Of a DNA stretch of 64,000 nt, positions 36,701 through 48,293 are shown piece by piece. Under the pieces are notes generated by a model. The model was not told the DNA's origin and made no database searches. It saw nothing but the letters and a program-made list of their open reading frames with translations. The stretch is from Pholis gunnellus (taxonomy: Eukaryota > Chordata > Actinopteri > Perciformes > Pholidae): NCBI GenBank assembly GCA_910591455.2, contig OU342807.1, positions 2,564,267 to 2,628,266 of the forward strand. The letters are read 5' to 3'. The position numbers and the translations under genes are program-made. Each line of letters begins with the position of its first letter. Within the stretch, counting starts at the first letter, position 1.

Positions 36701-38313
36701 AGGAAGAACGATCAGGCAGAACACAACTGCTGAGACACTTCAGATCTGACCTGGTAGAACCTGATCTGCTCACCTCCACCTGGAGACCTGGAAGTGTGAA
36801 GAAGGAACAGAAATGTTATTTTATTAAATTGTCAACATTCAAGACATTTATATTCTAGTTTTCCAGATGTTGAACATTTGGAGATGATTCACGTGTGAAT
36901 TAAAATGTTACCTGTGACGGACAAAGTGACTCCAGGTTTACCAGTATATTTCTCATCTGGTTGGTTTGTTGTGAACCTGAACTTGTATTCAGCTGAGTCG
37001 CTCTCTCTCAGGCCTGAGATTGTTAGAGTGCAGTCGTTCTCATCACATCTGTGCTGCACGCGACCTGAATACTCAGACTCTGTTGTCAGATCTACAGGTT
37101 CACGACCATTCAATTTAGTAAACCACAATGTGTTGTTGATATCACCGTGCTGTATTCTAGATGGGTATGTGTAGCTGCAGTGTATTTCTACTGTTGATCC
37201 TTTTACAGCACAGACCTCAGTAGAAGTGTAAGTCACTCCCCAGTCATCCTGACTCTGTATCACTGAAACACAGAGCACATCAGGAACCACAGTCACACTC
37301 AGAACATCATCAGAGGACACACTCTCATTAGTGGTGAAGGAAAGAAAGAGTCAACGATGCACACATGATCTCTGCAGTTGGAAGGAACAGCAATGTATTG
37401 AACCTGTCAACTTACAGATCAAAGCTACGATCATGTAGCATCACTGAAGGGGCCCAACGTGTCAGGGGCCCCTCTGGCCCTAACTTACAACATTTCACTC
37501 AAAGAGACACCAACCAGGAAGAGAATCAAAATGAGCACAAATACAATAAAAACTTCTACAAAAAGGTGAAAAAACATCCACAAAGAGACTCAAAATGAAT
37601 AACAGACTCTAAATGTGGTCGAATGTGTCGACACGCTGAACGATTAGAGGAAGTTCCACAGAGAGATAATGTTAATGTACGTACAGTCATTACTTTCATC
37701 CACATAAACACAACTTTACTGTCTTTAATGGAGCACAATTCTTCCGTTTTATACCGCGACGACTCAGCTGTAACCACCGTATGAGAGCAGAGCGGCGACG
37801 TGAACAAAGCACAGAGAAGCTCTGATAACAACACAGAGGGACGGTGACTTCATTCTCTGCTCACATAAACATTCATCCTCTATATCTTTACATAGACAAT
37901 AGTAGTTTGCTGCTTTATTAATGCTCTGAATGTTGTAGTGATGTCTCAGATCAGCCAAAATCCACTATTTGAGATAACAACACCAGGAGATAATAAGGTT
38001 CGATTATTGCTATTTGCCCGTCAATGTTTAGGTAAAATGACAGTGAGACGTTGTGAAAAACAGATCTGTGTTGATTGAAGTTTACAGGAAGACAAGTGAA
38101 TGTCTGCAGGCTGTTGAAGGTCTTCAACAAACTGCATCTCATCACACATCAAATCTGGAAAATTGGAAAAAACTGAGACCTAAACCAGCCTCCTTCTGAA
38201 GTTCCTCAAGTTCACTGAACACGTGTGATAAAAGCACTAAAGTGTAAATGTACAGTACCTGACACGGAGAGAAAGAGGACGACGAGTCCACTCGTTGCTG
38301 CTGTTAAACCCAT
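30705..38313 (-). CDS. Gene 4: CD22/Siglec-like receptor with four C2 domains and a frameshifted tail
   Basis: Exons: signal 38259-38313 (MGLTAATSGLVVLFLSVS), V 36912-37262, C 36575-36787, C2 exons 34788-35042 (class a), 34297-34566 (b), 33704-33964 (c), 32901-33161 (d), TM 32065-32146, tail-1 31902-31962, tail-2 30891-31073, tail-3 30705-30777. The V domain has the full Siglec-like pattern, with EYKFRF (arginine kept) and E-strand DCTLTI. The C domain carries the paired cysteines CLSSC and WYKNG. Tail-2 starts normally with two ITIMs (LRYASV, LLYSNI) and the acidic run. It then lacks two bases found in genes 5 and 6 near 30928, so VEYSTV becomes VEFNCHL and a stop follows at 30912-30914. The product is about 656 residues and loses ITIMs 3 and 4. 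Among genes 2, 4, 5 and 6 it has the fullest C2 set and serves as reference for the losses in the others. Confidence 0.87.
35137..35194 (+). other. Candidate opposite-strand mini-exon inside a gene 4 intron
   Basis: On the plus strand 'gtttgtttgtttcag' precedes 58 bases followed by 'gtgagactcc', a strong acceptor and donor. The open frame reads TILSLITAAFQSADPGAVT, like the end of a leader peptide. Copies stand at 44730-44787 (donor GT changed to GA) and 54380-54437. No partner exons are identified, so it could be a relic or chance. Confidence 0.3.
35691..36324. mobile_element. hAT-like non-autonomous element, gene 4 copy only
   Basis: 634 bases bounded by CAGGGGTGT and ACACCCCTG. The right part reads 'ccggccctttgagggcgact' and 'gatgctgatgtggcccagag', typical of Charlie-like hAT ends. 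The matching introns of genes 5 and 6 run from 'gtctacttta' to 'gacttcagtg' without it, so it entered after the duplication or was lost elsewhere. Flanks (ctactgtg / cttcagtg) are an imperfect 8-base duplication. Confidence 0.75.
36389..36460 (-). repeat. tRNA-like SINE fragment, gene 4 copy
   Basis: The minus strand contains a box-A-like AGGAGGTAGAGCTGTGG and a box-B GGTTCAATCCCCGG, as in common teleost tRNA-derived elements. It is not a tRNA gene, since the acceptor stem does not form. It lies just downstream of the C exon donor. Sister copies are in genes 5 and 6 but not in gene 2. Confidence 0.6.
37444..37615. repeat. Intron-1 repeat with GGGGCC palindrome, copy in gene 4
   Basis: The same block as in intron 1 of gene 2 (17161-17330), nearly unchanged. 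Confidence 0.5.
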
Positions 38314-39380
38314 AGCTGCTCATCTCTCTTCTTCATCAAATACTGAGCACCTCCGTCAACTTAGAGAGGATGTGGTCTAGAACACAAGAACCTGGTGAGA
38401 TGATTGTGGTTGGCACAGTTTTACAAAACAGAGGCAACATTCTTCAAACCTGGCACGGCTTTCATGTGCTTGGAAAACAAAACTTAACAATACTTTTGTG
38501 TGTATGTACCTGTACTATTCATATATATTTATATATATATATACACACCCTGTATATATATATATACATTATACACAAGTTTTTAATCTCTCCTCCTGTG
38601 TCTGTTGTGACCAGATTTTGGCAAATTACTTTTGAAATGTCACAATCAACAGATCTAGTTGCTGAACAAAACCTGTAAGAATCATAAACATTTGTAAAAA
38701 GTTTATTTTCTGTAATAATTCCAAAATCAAATGAAAGACTCTCATTGGCTGTTTGTCGAGGCTGACTTCCTGTTAACCTACAGAGAGAAGCAGCTTTGCC
38801 TTTTTTAGAAATCTGTGTCAATGAATCTCTGCAGGTTTGTGAAGACTTTTTTGGTCACGTCCCCGATGTGTAAAGGCCTTTAATTGTGACGGTGTTTAAG
38901 TCTGAGACGTCTTCATGTGCAGGACAAGAGTCTATCTGTTGAGGAGAGATGAGAAAATAAAACTCACCTCATTCACTCATTGGATCAAAAATGTACACGA
39001 GGATGTTTAAGTGGAGACACTACAGGTGAATAGAGTAGAAACATGAACTGATTGATATCACCATGAAACTTCACCAGTACATTACTCACATTAAGACTAT
39101 TGTTGTTTGTATTTAGAGATTTCTGAAATGTTATGTTTAAATATACAAATGTCATTATCTAATGGTAACTTTTATTGTATTTAGGTCTGTTTTTGCTTCT
39201 ATAACTGAGTTGAAGAGACTTTAATGGATTTCTCTGCTCAGACAGACGTGATGTGATGACAATCAGTATTTATTAAAAGCCATTTATTACATTAAAGTTA
39301 AATCATGTACATATGTAACGTACCTGCACAGGTACAAATAAAGCATGCATCATGAATATTCTGTTCAGGCTTGAAGTGAG

Positions 39381-39499
39381 TACTGCGATAGTAGAATCTA
39401 AAAACATCTACTGCGATAGTAGACTCTAAAAACATCTACTGTGATAGTAGACTCTATCAGATGTTCTAATAATAATAAAACTTCTACTGCGATAGTAGA
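39381..39499. repeat. Minisatellite of CTACTGCGATAGTAG units
   Basis: Four copies of a unit containing the dyad CTACT-GCGAT-AGTAG, spaced by 'aatctaaaaacat'-type linkers; the last follows 'aataataataaaacttc'. The sister block at 49532-49575 has two copies. Each unit can form a 5-bp stem hairpin. Confidence 0.8.
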
Positions 39500-39616
39500 A
39501 TTATTAAAACATGTCCTGAGCATTATCAGTTATTCAAAGGAGGGATGTGGTCTTGAAAGAAAACTTGTGTCTTTTTAGGGACACTGTATTTGTCTGAGCT
39601 GATCAAAAGAAAACCT

Positions 39617-39647
39617 CTTGCTTCCTCTTTAGATAATTACCATGCAT
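39617..39647 (-). promoter_or_regulatory. Orphan gene 3-type promoter copy upstream of gene 4
   Basis: The same ATGCAT plus TAAAGAGGAAGCAAG arrangement as before gene 3, in a block (39510-39700) matching the gene 3 5' flank and leader. The matching signal exon is absent. The next start downstream on the minus strand is gene 4's at 38313, 1.3 kb away. Gene 4 has no such element close to its own ATG. Confidence 0.4.
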
Positions 39648-39705
39648 GAGCAGCTGGTTGTCTGTAAATCCCCGAGTTAGAAATGAAGAAATGTTTTGCT
39701 CAGAG

Positions 39706-39910
39706 CAGCAGGAAGGAAGGAGTTCCGGTTCCTCTCCTTCACACACAAGAGAAGAAGCCTGTCACAGAAGGAGCTGTTTATACAGCCTGCATGCTGGGGG
39801 ATGATAGATTTTTGTAATCCTTCTTGGTTGTAGTTTCACCATGACAGACCTACGTCAGTGACATTGGCCATCGCATCATAATTACGTAGTTTAGTGAAAG
39901 TGGAGTTGGA
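39706..39910. other. 205-base micro-inversion within the duplicated intergenic block
   Basis: In the sister blocks (about 28417-28621 and 49777-49981) this segment runs from 'aatccaactccactttcact' to 'ccttccttcctgctg'. Here it lies reversed, from 'cagcaggaaggaaggagttc' to 'agtggagttgga'. Flanking sequence on both sides is unchanged (gctcagag on the left, ctgctgtcacac on the right). CAGCAG/CTGCTG sits at both borders. Confidence 0.9.
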
Positions 39911-40051
39911 CTGCTGTCACACTTAACAATCACTCGTGTGCAACATCAATGAAACTGTTCAATATCAATATTTCCTTTGTGTATTAATGTAGATTCGAAC
40001 ATTTGGTTATATTTAGCTTTTTAAAAGTTTAATAATTTTATTATAGACCTA

Positions 40052-40440
40052 GCTTCCTTTATGGTCTGTTTGACTCTAAATGGACCATCATTTACTAAAT
40101 GAACATCATGCTGTATTGAAGAAGACTTGAAACTAGAGATTGAGACCATAAACTCATGTTTACAATGTTTACTGAGGTAATAAATCAAGAGAGAAGTAGA
40201 GTCATTTTCTCATAGACTTCTATACAAACAGAGGAGTCGCCCCCTGGTGGACACTAGAAGGAATGCACCTTTAAGACACTTCAGCATTAGCTTCACTTTC
40301 CAGAAATGCCAAAAACTGCAGTCCCTCAAATGGCCACTTGAGGCTGGCTCCAAAAATGACTTAATCCCCATAGACCTCTATGTTAAAATGACCAACTTTA
40401 CAGCAAGAATAAACATGTTTACAGCATCGTACTAAATGCA
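40052..40440 (-). repeat. Interspersed repeat R1, inverted copy 2
   Basis: Segmental sister of 28757-29145, differing by a few substitutions. Confidence 0.75.
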
Positions 40441-42147
40441 TTGAAATACACATGTTTTTGTTAATGATGTACAATTTGTTTCACTAAATACAATTAATTG
40501 ATTTGATAATGCAATAGCCTCAGAAAGGTTAAAAGAAACAGCTTTTTGTAGCTTGCAGCTCTCTTTATTTGCAACCTTTGCTATTTATTCTTGTATAGAT
40601 ACATAAAGCTTAAACAGTTTGAACAATATTCTTTGGCTTGTTTAAATTACAAGATTTGAGAAAAAACAAATACAATTCAGGTTTTCCCCTTTAATTAACG
40701 CAGGTGATTCACAAACTACTTAGCAGTTTATAAAGTAATTAAAATGAACTTCACCTTTACAAGCTGCAACAATGAAGTGGTGAACACATTAATGCATCAA
40801 TAATTATAATACAACATATTATTTAGAAATGAACCTTGCCTCAGTAGATGTTGATGTTAATCCTTTTGTACTTTTAAGTAATTTTTTGAATGCAGGACAT
40901 TTACTTGTAACAGTATTACTATGTTTAGGGAAGTAAAAGATGTAAATACTTCCTTGACCTGCAATGTGAGAGTCACATGACTGAGGCTTCAGTATAGGCT
41001 AGTTTTGGGGTTTTCTCGTGGTGTCTGATAACAGCTTTGCTGTCTCTTAACATCTACGTTCCGAGTAGTTGGTTTAACACTTTTTTGAGATGTCAAACTT
41101 AAACTTTTGTTATGTTCAGGAGAGCGAAGGTCTCTTATAAGGGAGCTGGTTCCACATAATTAAACTTTTACCACCTTGCATAAACATGTTGACACCTGGA
41201 TCAATTTGTTAACTGAAAATCTTTATTTTATCAAATATCAAGTTATTTAAACAATAAAATGCAGGACTATCACTTCAATTTAACAAACTTTAGCCACAGG
41301 TTAAAATCACAAATTAAGTACAAAACCACACTAAAAAAAAAAGCATTTAAAGCTGCTGAATTACAAACTCAGAACACATGTATGATTGAAGGATTGCCTC
41401 CGCACGGCTCTCAATATGGCAACAAGAATCCAACAATTCACACAACAACAACAGTGCTGACAGAGCTAACAATGTTAACCATGGAACGGTGTTATGAGCT
41501 GTAACCGCCGTTTGAGAGCAGCGCAGAGCGGTGCTGATTAGTTAACAGGTAGGACGCACTCAAATGCACTAAAATGTAAAACGTACACCCTTTCCGCCCG
41601 GCTTGATATCAACTAGTAAGAGAGTAACTTCATTCTCTGCTCAGGTTGACATTACTCCACTATATCTTTATATCTTCATATCGACAATAGTTTGATGCTA
41701 TATTAATGCTCTGAATGTCCAATTTTGCACCTTTAAGTTGAGAGACGAGTATTTAAACAAAACACTTACTTGTGAAGCATCTTAAGTAAAAAATTAAGAA
41801 AATGAGCAAAAGAATATTGGCAATATTTGAAAACCGAAACGGGTAATTCAACTAAAAAGAACAGCAGAGCAGAGAGTAGTAAAGATCTATGTTTATAGAG
41901 AAATGTACTTGATAAGATACTTTTCTAGAACAGGCAGTAAGATATTACTCCTTAGTAACATTTTAAGCTAATTCTGTATTAGAAGAGTATTTATATATGA
42001 CAAGCTGACCACTCATTGGTTCACTGATACTAGTTCTCTGCTGGAAGTCATAACGATGGTTAATACAGAATGTCAAACCTAATATTCATCCACGTGTGTT
42101 TAAACTGCTTAAACACTGAAGTAACAGACCACAGATCCGTGATGTGT

Positions 42148-45100
42148 TCATACTCTCGGTTGTTTGCTGACTGTGCTGTACAGTGCAGATAAATCACCCA
42201 CAGCTTCTTGACATCTTGATCTGTGAATGAAAAACAGTGAGCTCACAATATTAACTAAGAACAGGTTTAAACAGCAATAAAAGCAATGACCGTTCCCAAC
42301 GTTGTGTAGCAAAGACAGATTGAACAGACTCACTCGTTGGCAGCACTGGCACTCTTAAAGTTGACAGTTGAGTACTCCACATCCTCCTCTTCCTCCTCTT
42401 CCTCCTCGCATCTGTGGGGCCGAGCTGGCCCGATGTTGGAGTAGAGAAGATCTTCCTGGTTTGTAGAGAAGCTCACGCTGGCATAGCGAAGCTCTTCCTG
42501 CTGCTCCGCTGGTGCGCTCTGCACCAATAAACAAGAGTACTTAAAGGTGTGGGGGGGCTTATTCTGCAATTATTCCATCAACAGTCATTCAAACTTCTCA
42601 TGTTGTTGCATCAAACCTCAGATTCAAAGTCAAAAAGTGAACCACAGGTCTTGACTTCTCTTTTAGTCGTTGTAATACCTCCTGGTCACCAGCAGAGGTT
42701 CATGACGTTTCCCTTCATCTACAATCTGTTAACATGTATCTGTGGATGGAGACGTGTAAATCCCCCAACAATGAAAGGGCCAAAGCCACATCACCTACAG
42801 TGTTGATGACAGTGTCTCTGTCTCAGCACCTTATAGTTTAAGACAGAGAAAGGCTGGATAAAGCCGGGGTGGACAAACTTCTTTGATTGTGGGTCGTATA
42901 CAGAAAACCAGAAGGAGACGCAAGCCAAACAATAGTAAATGTGTAGTTTTTAACCACACTGCAAGAAAATCTGTGATTCTAGACCAGACAACAACATTTG
43001 CTGTCTTCCATCTTTTCGGTTCTGCCATGTTTAAACTGAAGTAAATGTTTTTACAGTAATGAATGTAGAGCAGCTGTTCAAAATGGCAGCGACATCTAGT
43101 GTTTAAACTTAGAGGAGCAATGTACACACAGTGTAATTTATTCGAAATATGCTCAAACCAAAGTCTAGTTTACTTCTAAAAAATCAATAAAACCAGGGTG
43201 TGACATGCACATATAGGTTCATCATTTTGGAAATGAACAGGATGAAAGTATCCAAATAGGGACATTAAGACTTGAAAAAGACATGATGACTATTCAAATG
43301 TGTTTTAAAGTGAACTCTTTGAGACACCTGAGCTCTTCTTCCTCACCTGAGCGTTGTTGTCTGGTCCGTCTCCAGACTGGCTGGTTTGTGTCGAGGACCT
43401 CTTTCTTCTGGATAGAACAGTAAATGAAGCATCAAATTAAGTTAATCAACAACTGAGCGATTGTAAGATGCATTACTGAATATAATCACAGTAAAGCTGA
43501 ACTGCTCACCTAATCAATAAGAAGGCAGCGAGGATTATGATAGCCAGGAAAATAGCAGTGATTGATCCAACAGCTACTGCTATCAATGAACCTGAAGACA
43601 CTGATCAAGCAGAACAATTAGAAATTGATAAATACAAATAAAATGATGTTCAGACAGAAGCATTCTAAATAAAGACGTGTATAACCTCAACTTTAGCTTT
43701 TTTTGCCCCATAATATAAAAATGAAACTATTATATATGGAGGATGAATTAAGGAGTTACCAACAGGATAAAAACAAGATGTTTAACGAACCTCTAGAACC
43801 TCAGGATCTACTTTATGCAGATGATAAACTTCTTTATCTATTTGTGACTTCCAGGGCGAGTGTGAAGCAGTTGGGTTGAACGTCACATCATAGAAATAAA
43901 ACACGAGTAGAACGGACATTCACATTCAAAGCAGCGTAGCTGGATGGTCAGACCGGCGGCCATTTTTATGTGCACCGTTGCCTTTGCGACTGTTGTAGCG
44001 GACTAACTTCCTACAAACCAAACAGACTCACAGGACTCACTGAGGACTTAGAGTATCAACCTAACCCCCCAAAAAATACTATAACACTGAATGCTTCATC
44101 CGCACACTCTTGGTACAGCGTAAGAAAGCACAATACTATCAACGGACGAGTTACAACTTTCCTTTGGTCATTTTCTGTAACCAGCGTAGCATTAAAGCAT
44201 GGGGGAATTAGCAAGCAAGCTAGCTAACTAGCATACAGCTGACTAGTTAGCTAACTTGCTAATTCCACCATGCTTTAATGCTACACAGGTTACAGAAATG
44301 AGCTAAAGGAGGCGCTTGCTTAACTGGGTTGTTAAGATAATGCCTAAGAGAATACCCTTCATAGTATGATTTACCTGCAACAACAGTCAGATGTAAAGTG
44401 GAGTTACTGCGTCCTCTCATGTTCTGGGCTTCACAGGAATAACTCCCACTGTGTTCAGCTCTGAAGTCAGTGATGATGAAGATCTGTCCTGATGCTTTTG
44501 GTGAGTCTTCATCCTCCTTGTACCAGGTGTAGTTAGCTGCTGGGTTAGCATCACTGCTACAGGTCAGAGTCACTGAACTGCCCTCCACTATCTCAGCAGA
44601 GGGACTCACTGACACAGAGGGAAGCTTTGGAGCATCTGGAGGAGAAATTAATAAACATACTTAAACATTATAATATGTTATCATAGAATATTTACCATTT
44701 TAATTAATATTTCAGTTTGTTTGTTTCAGACTATCCTATTATTGATCACAGCAGCTGTCCAGAGTGCTGATCCTGGAGCTGTCACAGGAGAGACTCCTGC
44801 TGGTGTAAAGTGACAATAAGAAGCCTTTAATCATTTGTAATGTTCAACAACTCCACACATTCTGCTCTTTAGATGCTGCTTGTGTCGTTAGCTGAGTGTG
44901 TCCTCTCACTTCTAGCTGTTGTAGGGAGTTATTGATTGTTTCTTCACCAGCTGGCAGATCACTTCTAGTGATGTTCTGTAAATAATTCAGCTGAGTCAGC
45001 TAAACAGACTGTATGAAATCATATTATTTTATCCAGCCTCTGTTATTGTAGCAGCACTCATGTTTTCAGATGTATTACCACAAACATGATGAATGACTAA

Positions 45101-46918
45101 CAGTTTACATTCTGTCTCAGTTAAACATGTTTAATTAACTCCAATAAAACACAACTAGTTTCTTCTAGTTCTAGCTTGTTTTTTTTCTTTTAATAAAACC
45201 ATTAACTCATAAATAAACAGCTTTGTCTACTTTAAGACTTAGAAGACTTCAGTGTGTTTACAGCTGTGATGATAAGTGTATTGTTGTGTCAGTGTGTGTG
45301 TGACACTTCTACATGTAGACTGAGGGGCCGGGGATTGAACCACCGACCCTCTGATTAGTGGACCACAGCTCTACCTCCTGAGGAATGCTGTGCTTCATGT
45401 TTTTGGTTCCTCTAAAGTCACATACAGTGTCAGTCTGGTGCCGCCATATGAAGTGTTGTTGAACCTCCACAGGCTGACACAGTGGAGTAAACTTACACAC
45501 TGAAGGAGAACGCTGATCCCCATATCCTCTTACAGCACAGGAATAGCTGTTTACATCATCAAAGTAGACTGAATGAGAAGAAGATCCTGTCTTGATGTAA
45601 TGTCCATTCTTGTACCAGTAGTAGGAAGAACGATCAGGCAGAAAACAACTGCTGAGACACTTCAGCACCAACCTGGTAGAACCTGATCTACTCACCTCCA
45701 CCCGGAGACCTGGATCTGTGAAGAAGGAACAGAAATGTTATTTTATTAAACTGTCAACATTCACACAAGACATTTATATTCTAGTTTTACAGATGTTGAA
45801 CATTTGGAGATGATTAACATGTGAATTAAAATGTTACCTGTGACGGACAAAGTGACTCCAGGTGAACCAGTATATTTCTCTGTTGGTTGGTTTGTTGTGA
45901 ACGTGAACTTGTACTCAGCTGAGTCGCTCTCTCTCAGGCCTCTGATTGTCAGAATGCACGTCTTCTTATAACAATAGTAGAACACACGACTTGAATACTC
46001 AGAGTCTGTTTTCAGATCCACAGGTTCACCATCTTTCTCTTTAGTAAACCAGAATCTGTTGTTGATATCACCGTGCTGTATTCTAGATGGGTATGTGTAG
46101 CTGCAGTGTATTTCTACTGACAATCCTTTTACAGCACAGACCTCAGTAGAAGAGTAAGTCACTCCCCAGCCATCCTGACTCTGTATCACTGAAACACAGA
46201 GCACATCAGGAACCACAGTCACACTCAGAACATCATCAGAGGACACACACTCATTAGTGGTGAAGGAAAGAAAGAGTCAACGATGTACACATGATCTCTG
46301 CAGTTGGAAGGAACAGCAATGTATTGAACCTGTCAACTTACAGATCAAAGCTACGATCATGTAGCATCACTGAAGGGGCCCAACGTGTCAGGGGCCCCTC
46401 TGGCCCTAACTTACAACATTTCACTCAAAGAGACACCAACCAGGAAGAGAATCAAAATGAGCACAAATACAATAAAAACTTCTACAAAAAGGTGAAAAAA
46501 CATCCACAAAGAGACTCAAAATGAATAACAGACTTTAAATGTGGTTGAATGTGTCGACACGCTGAACGATTAGAGGAAGTCATTACTTTCATCCACATAA
46601 ACACAACTTTACTGTCTTTAATGGAGCACAACTCTTCAGTTTATAAAGGTTATGATGTTAAGGTACAAGTGTACAGAGATGCTGCTGGTGTTAAAAACAG
46701 CTCTGTGCTGGTCGTCCTGTAAAGACTTCAATCTAAAGAAAGAAAAGTGAATGTTGCTCCACATTTTATAACATCAGATGTGTTTATTAACTGAAAACAC
46801 AGCTTCCTCTGTTGTCCTGAGGTGCACTAACGGCCTCACAATATAAATGTAGATGTACAGTACCTTGTACAGAGAGAAGGAAGACAACAAATCCACTGGC
46901 TGCTGCTGTTGAACTCAT
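42148..46918 (-). CDS. Gene 5: short CD22/Siglec-like inhibitory receptor with one C2 domain
   Basis: Exons: signal 46864-46918 (MSSTAAASGFVVFLLSVQ), V 45838-46188, C 45497-45715, one C2 44375-44635 (class d), TM 43510-43591, tail-1 43347-43407, tail-2 42334-42518, tail-3 42148-42220. The product is about 428 residues with an intact tail: LRYASV, LLYSNI and VEYSTV fit the ITIM consensus and ALYSTV is close. The V F-strand reads EYKFTF, so the position of the Siglec arginine is Thr. The E-strand cysteine is kept (KTCILTI). The upstream flank of its only C2 exon matches the flank of the class-a exon of gene 4, while the exon body is class d. The C2 exons between were therefore removed by a join inside the exon. 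The reading frame is open throughout and all splice signals are present. Confidence 0.88.
44730..44787 (+). other. Opposite-strand mini-exon candidate, gene 5 copy with broken donor
   Basis: Sister of 35137-35194. The acceptor is kept, but the donor reads 'cacag/gagag', so GT is lost. This argues that this copy, at least, is not spliced. Confidence 0.25.
45311..45382 (-). repeat. tRNA-like SINE fragment, gene 5 copy
   Basis: Identical in layout to 36389-36460, immediately downstream of the gene 5 C exon donor. Confidence 0.6.
46371..46540. repeat. Intron-1 repeat with GGGGCC palindrome, copy in gene 5
   Basis: The same block as in intron 1 of genes 2, 4 and 6. Confidence 0.5.
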
Positions 46919-47072
46919 AGCTGCTCCTCTCTGTTAAACCAGCAGGTAGATCAGAAACACTTTATGTCAGTAAGTCACCACAAACATTTCTACTTTAAGA
47001 AGGAGGGTGTTGTCTTTGCAGTCAGCTTGAGTATTCTGGGGTTGGTTCAACACTGCTGTTTAACACTGACCT

Positions 47073-47105
47073 GGCTTCCTTCTTCTTTACATTATTAGTA
47101 TGCAT
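47073..47105 (-). promoter_or_regulatory. Putative gene 5 promoter element
   Basis: ATGCAT (47100-47105) then AAGAAGAAGGAAGCC (47073-47087) on the minus strand, 155 bases upstream of the ATG. The arrangement is the same as in genes 2 and 6. Confidence 0.4.
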
Positions 47106-48293
47106 GAACAGACCAATGACTGTAAATCCTCAAGTTGAAATGAAGAAATCATTCTTGCTGTTGTTTTGAAAACGATGCATGAACTTCTTGAAATGATGTT
47201 GTGTAAAAATGACAATAAGAGTCATTGTGTGTCTCTGATACAATTTTAGGAAGAATTACTCTGTTTTCTCCCACATATTTCAAGTCAGGTCAAATGTATT
47301 ACCAGCCCCAGTCTAACTGGGATAACTGGGCTGGATGCTGGATAACTGGGCCATGAATAGAGACACGGGTAAAGCACTGTGGTATGTGATGCTTAAGGAA
47401 AGTGCACAGACGTTTTAATCAGTGTGGAAAGCTGATGTTATGGTGAGGTCTGCATCTAGCACGTCACAGCTTCCTGTTTCAGCTTTGAGAAGTGGTCTGA
47501 TTCAAAATAACATCTGAGGTCAAAGTAATAATAGAACAATCCAGCAACATAAAACGAGCTGTGTGAGGCTACACTAAGGAACAGTGGTGCTATAAGCTAA
47601 ATGCTAATGTCTGCATGCTAACATGCTCACAATTACAATGTTAGCATTTGTATCTGTTAAGAGGCTAACGTTTGGTAATTAGCATTAAACACGGTAAAGC
47701 AGAGGATGAGTGTTGCATTTCATCATAAATCAAAGTGTTTGCCAGATTAAATTAAAGTCAGGGGATCAACAAAGTCTGTAGGATTCATCCTCAAGGGACC
47801 ACGAATGTCCGTAAAACTTCAAGGCATTCCATCAAACAGTTTTCAGGGTGGATCGACTGACTGACTGTCGACGTAGCCGTCCCTAAAGTCGCTGACTTAC
47901 AGAACAACAGGGACGTAACAGCGAACATAACACTAAAAGTATTGTTCCAAAGGCGAGGCAGCAGTACAGCGAAGGTTCAATCACCTTTAGGTTTTAACAG
48001 TTTTAAATCAACTAAAAGGCCTAAACCAGACCTCCATCAGAGTCTGTGTAACCTAAAGCTTAGACAACAGAGTGCTGCAGGAATGAGTCCTAAAACCCAG
48101 AAATGAGTCTAAAGATTCAACACTTCCTGTTCCCTCGTCTCAAAGTCTTAGAGAAGGGTCAATTAAGTTGAATGAAACAAGAATTCCACCTTAAAATCTC
48201 CTTTTTCTGAGAATACCTCATCAAATATCTGCCCAGCAATGAAAAGAAGCCATAACAGCCACAGTGTAGATTAAAAACAAACAATCCCGTCTC

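Larger units (their letters stand above)
38314..42147. other. Intergenic region between genes 5 and 4
   Basis: From about 39480 to 42140 it repeats the 28250-30700 block, including the gene 3-type promoter stretch without its signal exon, an inverted R1 repeat, and the 3' flank of gene 5. Between 38314 and 39380 it has a short TA-rich microsatellite (38519-38575) and a block shared with about 49315 onward ('ttattgtatttaggtctgtt'). No coding content is recognised. Confidence 0.7.
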
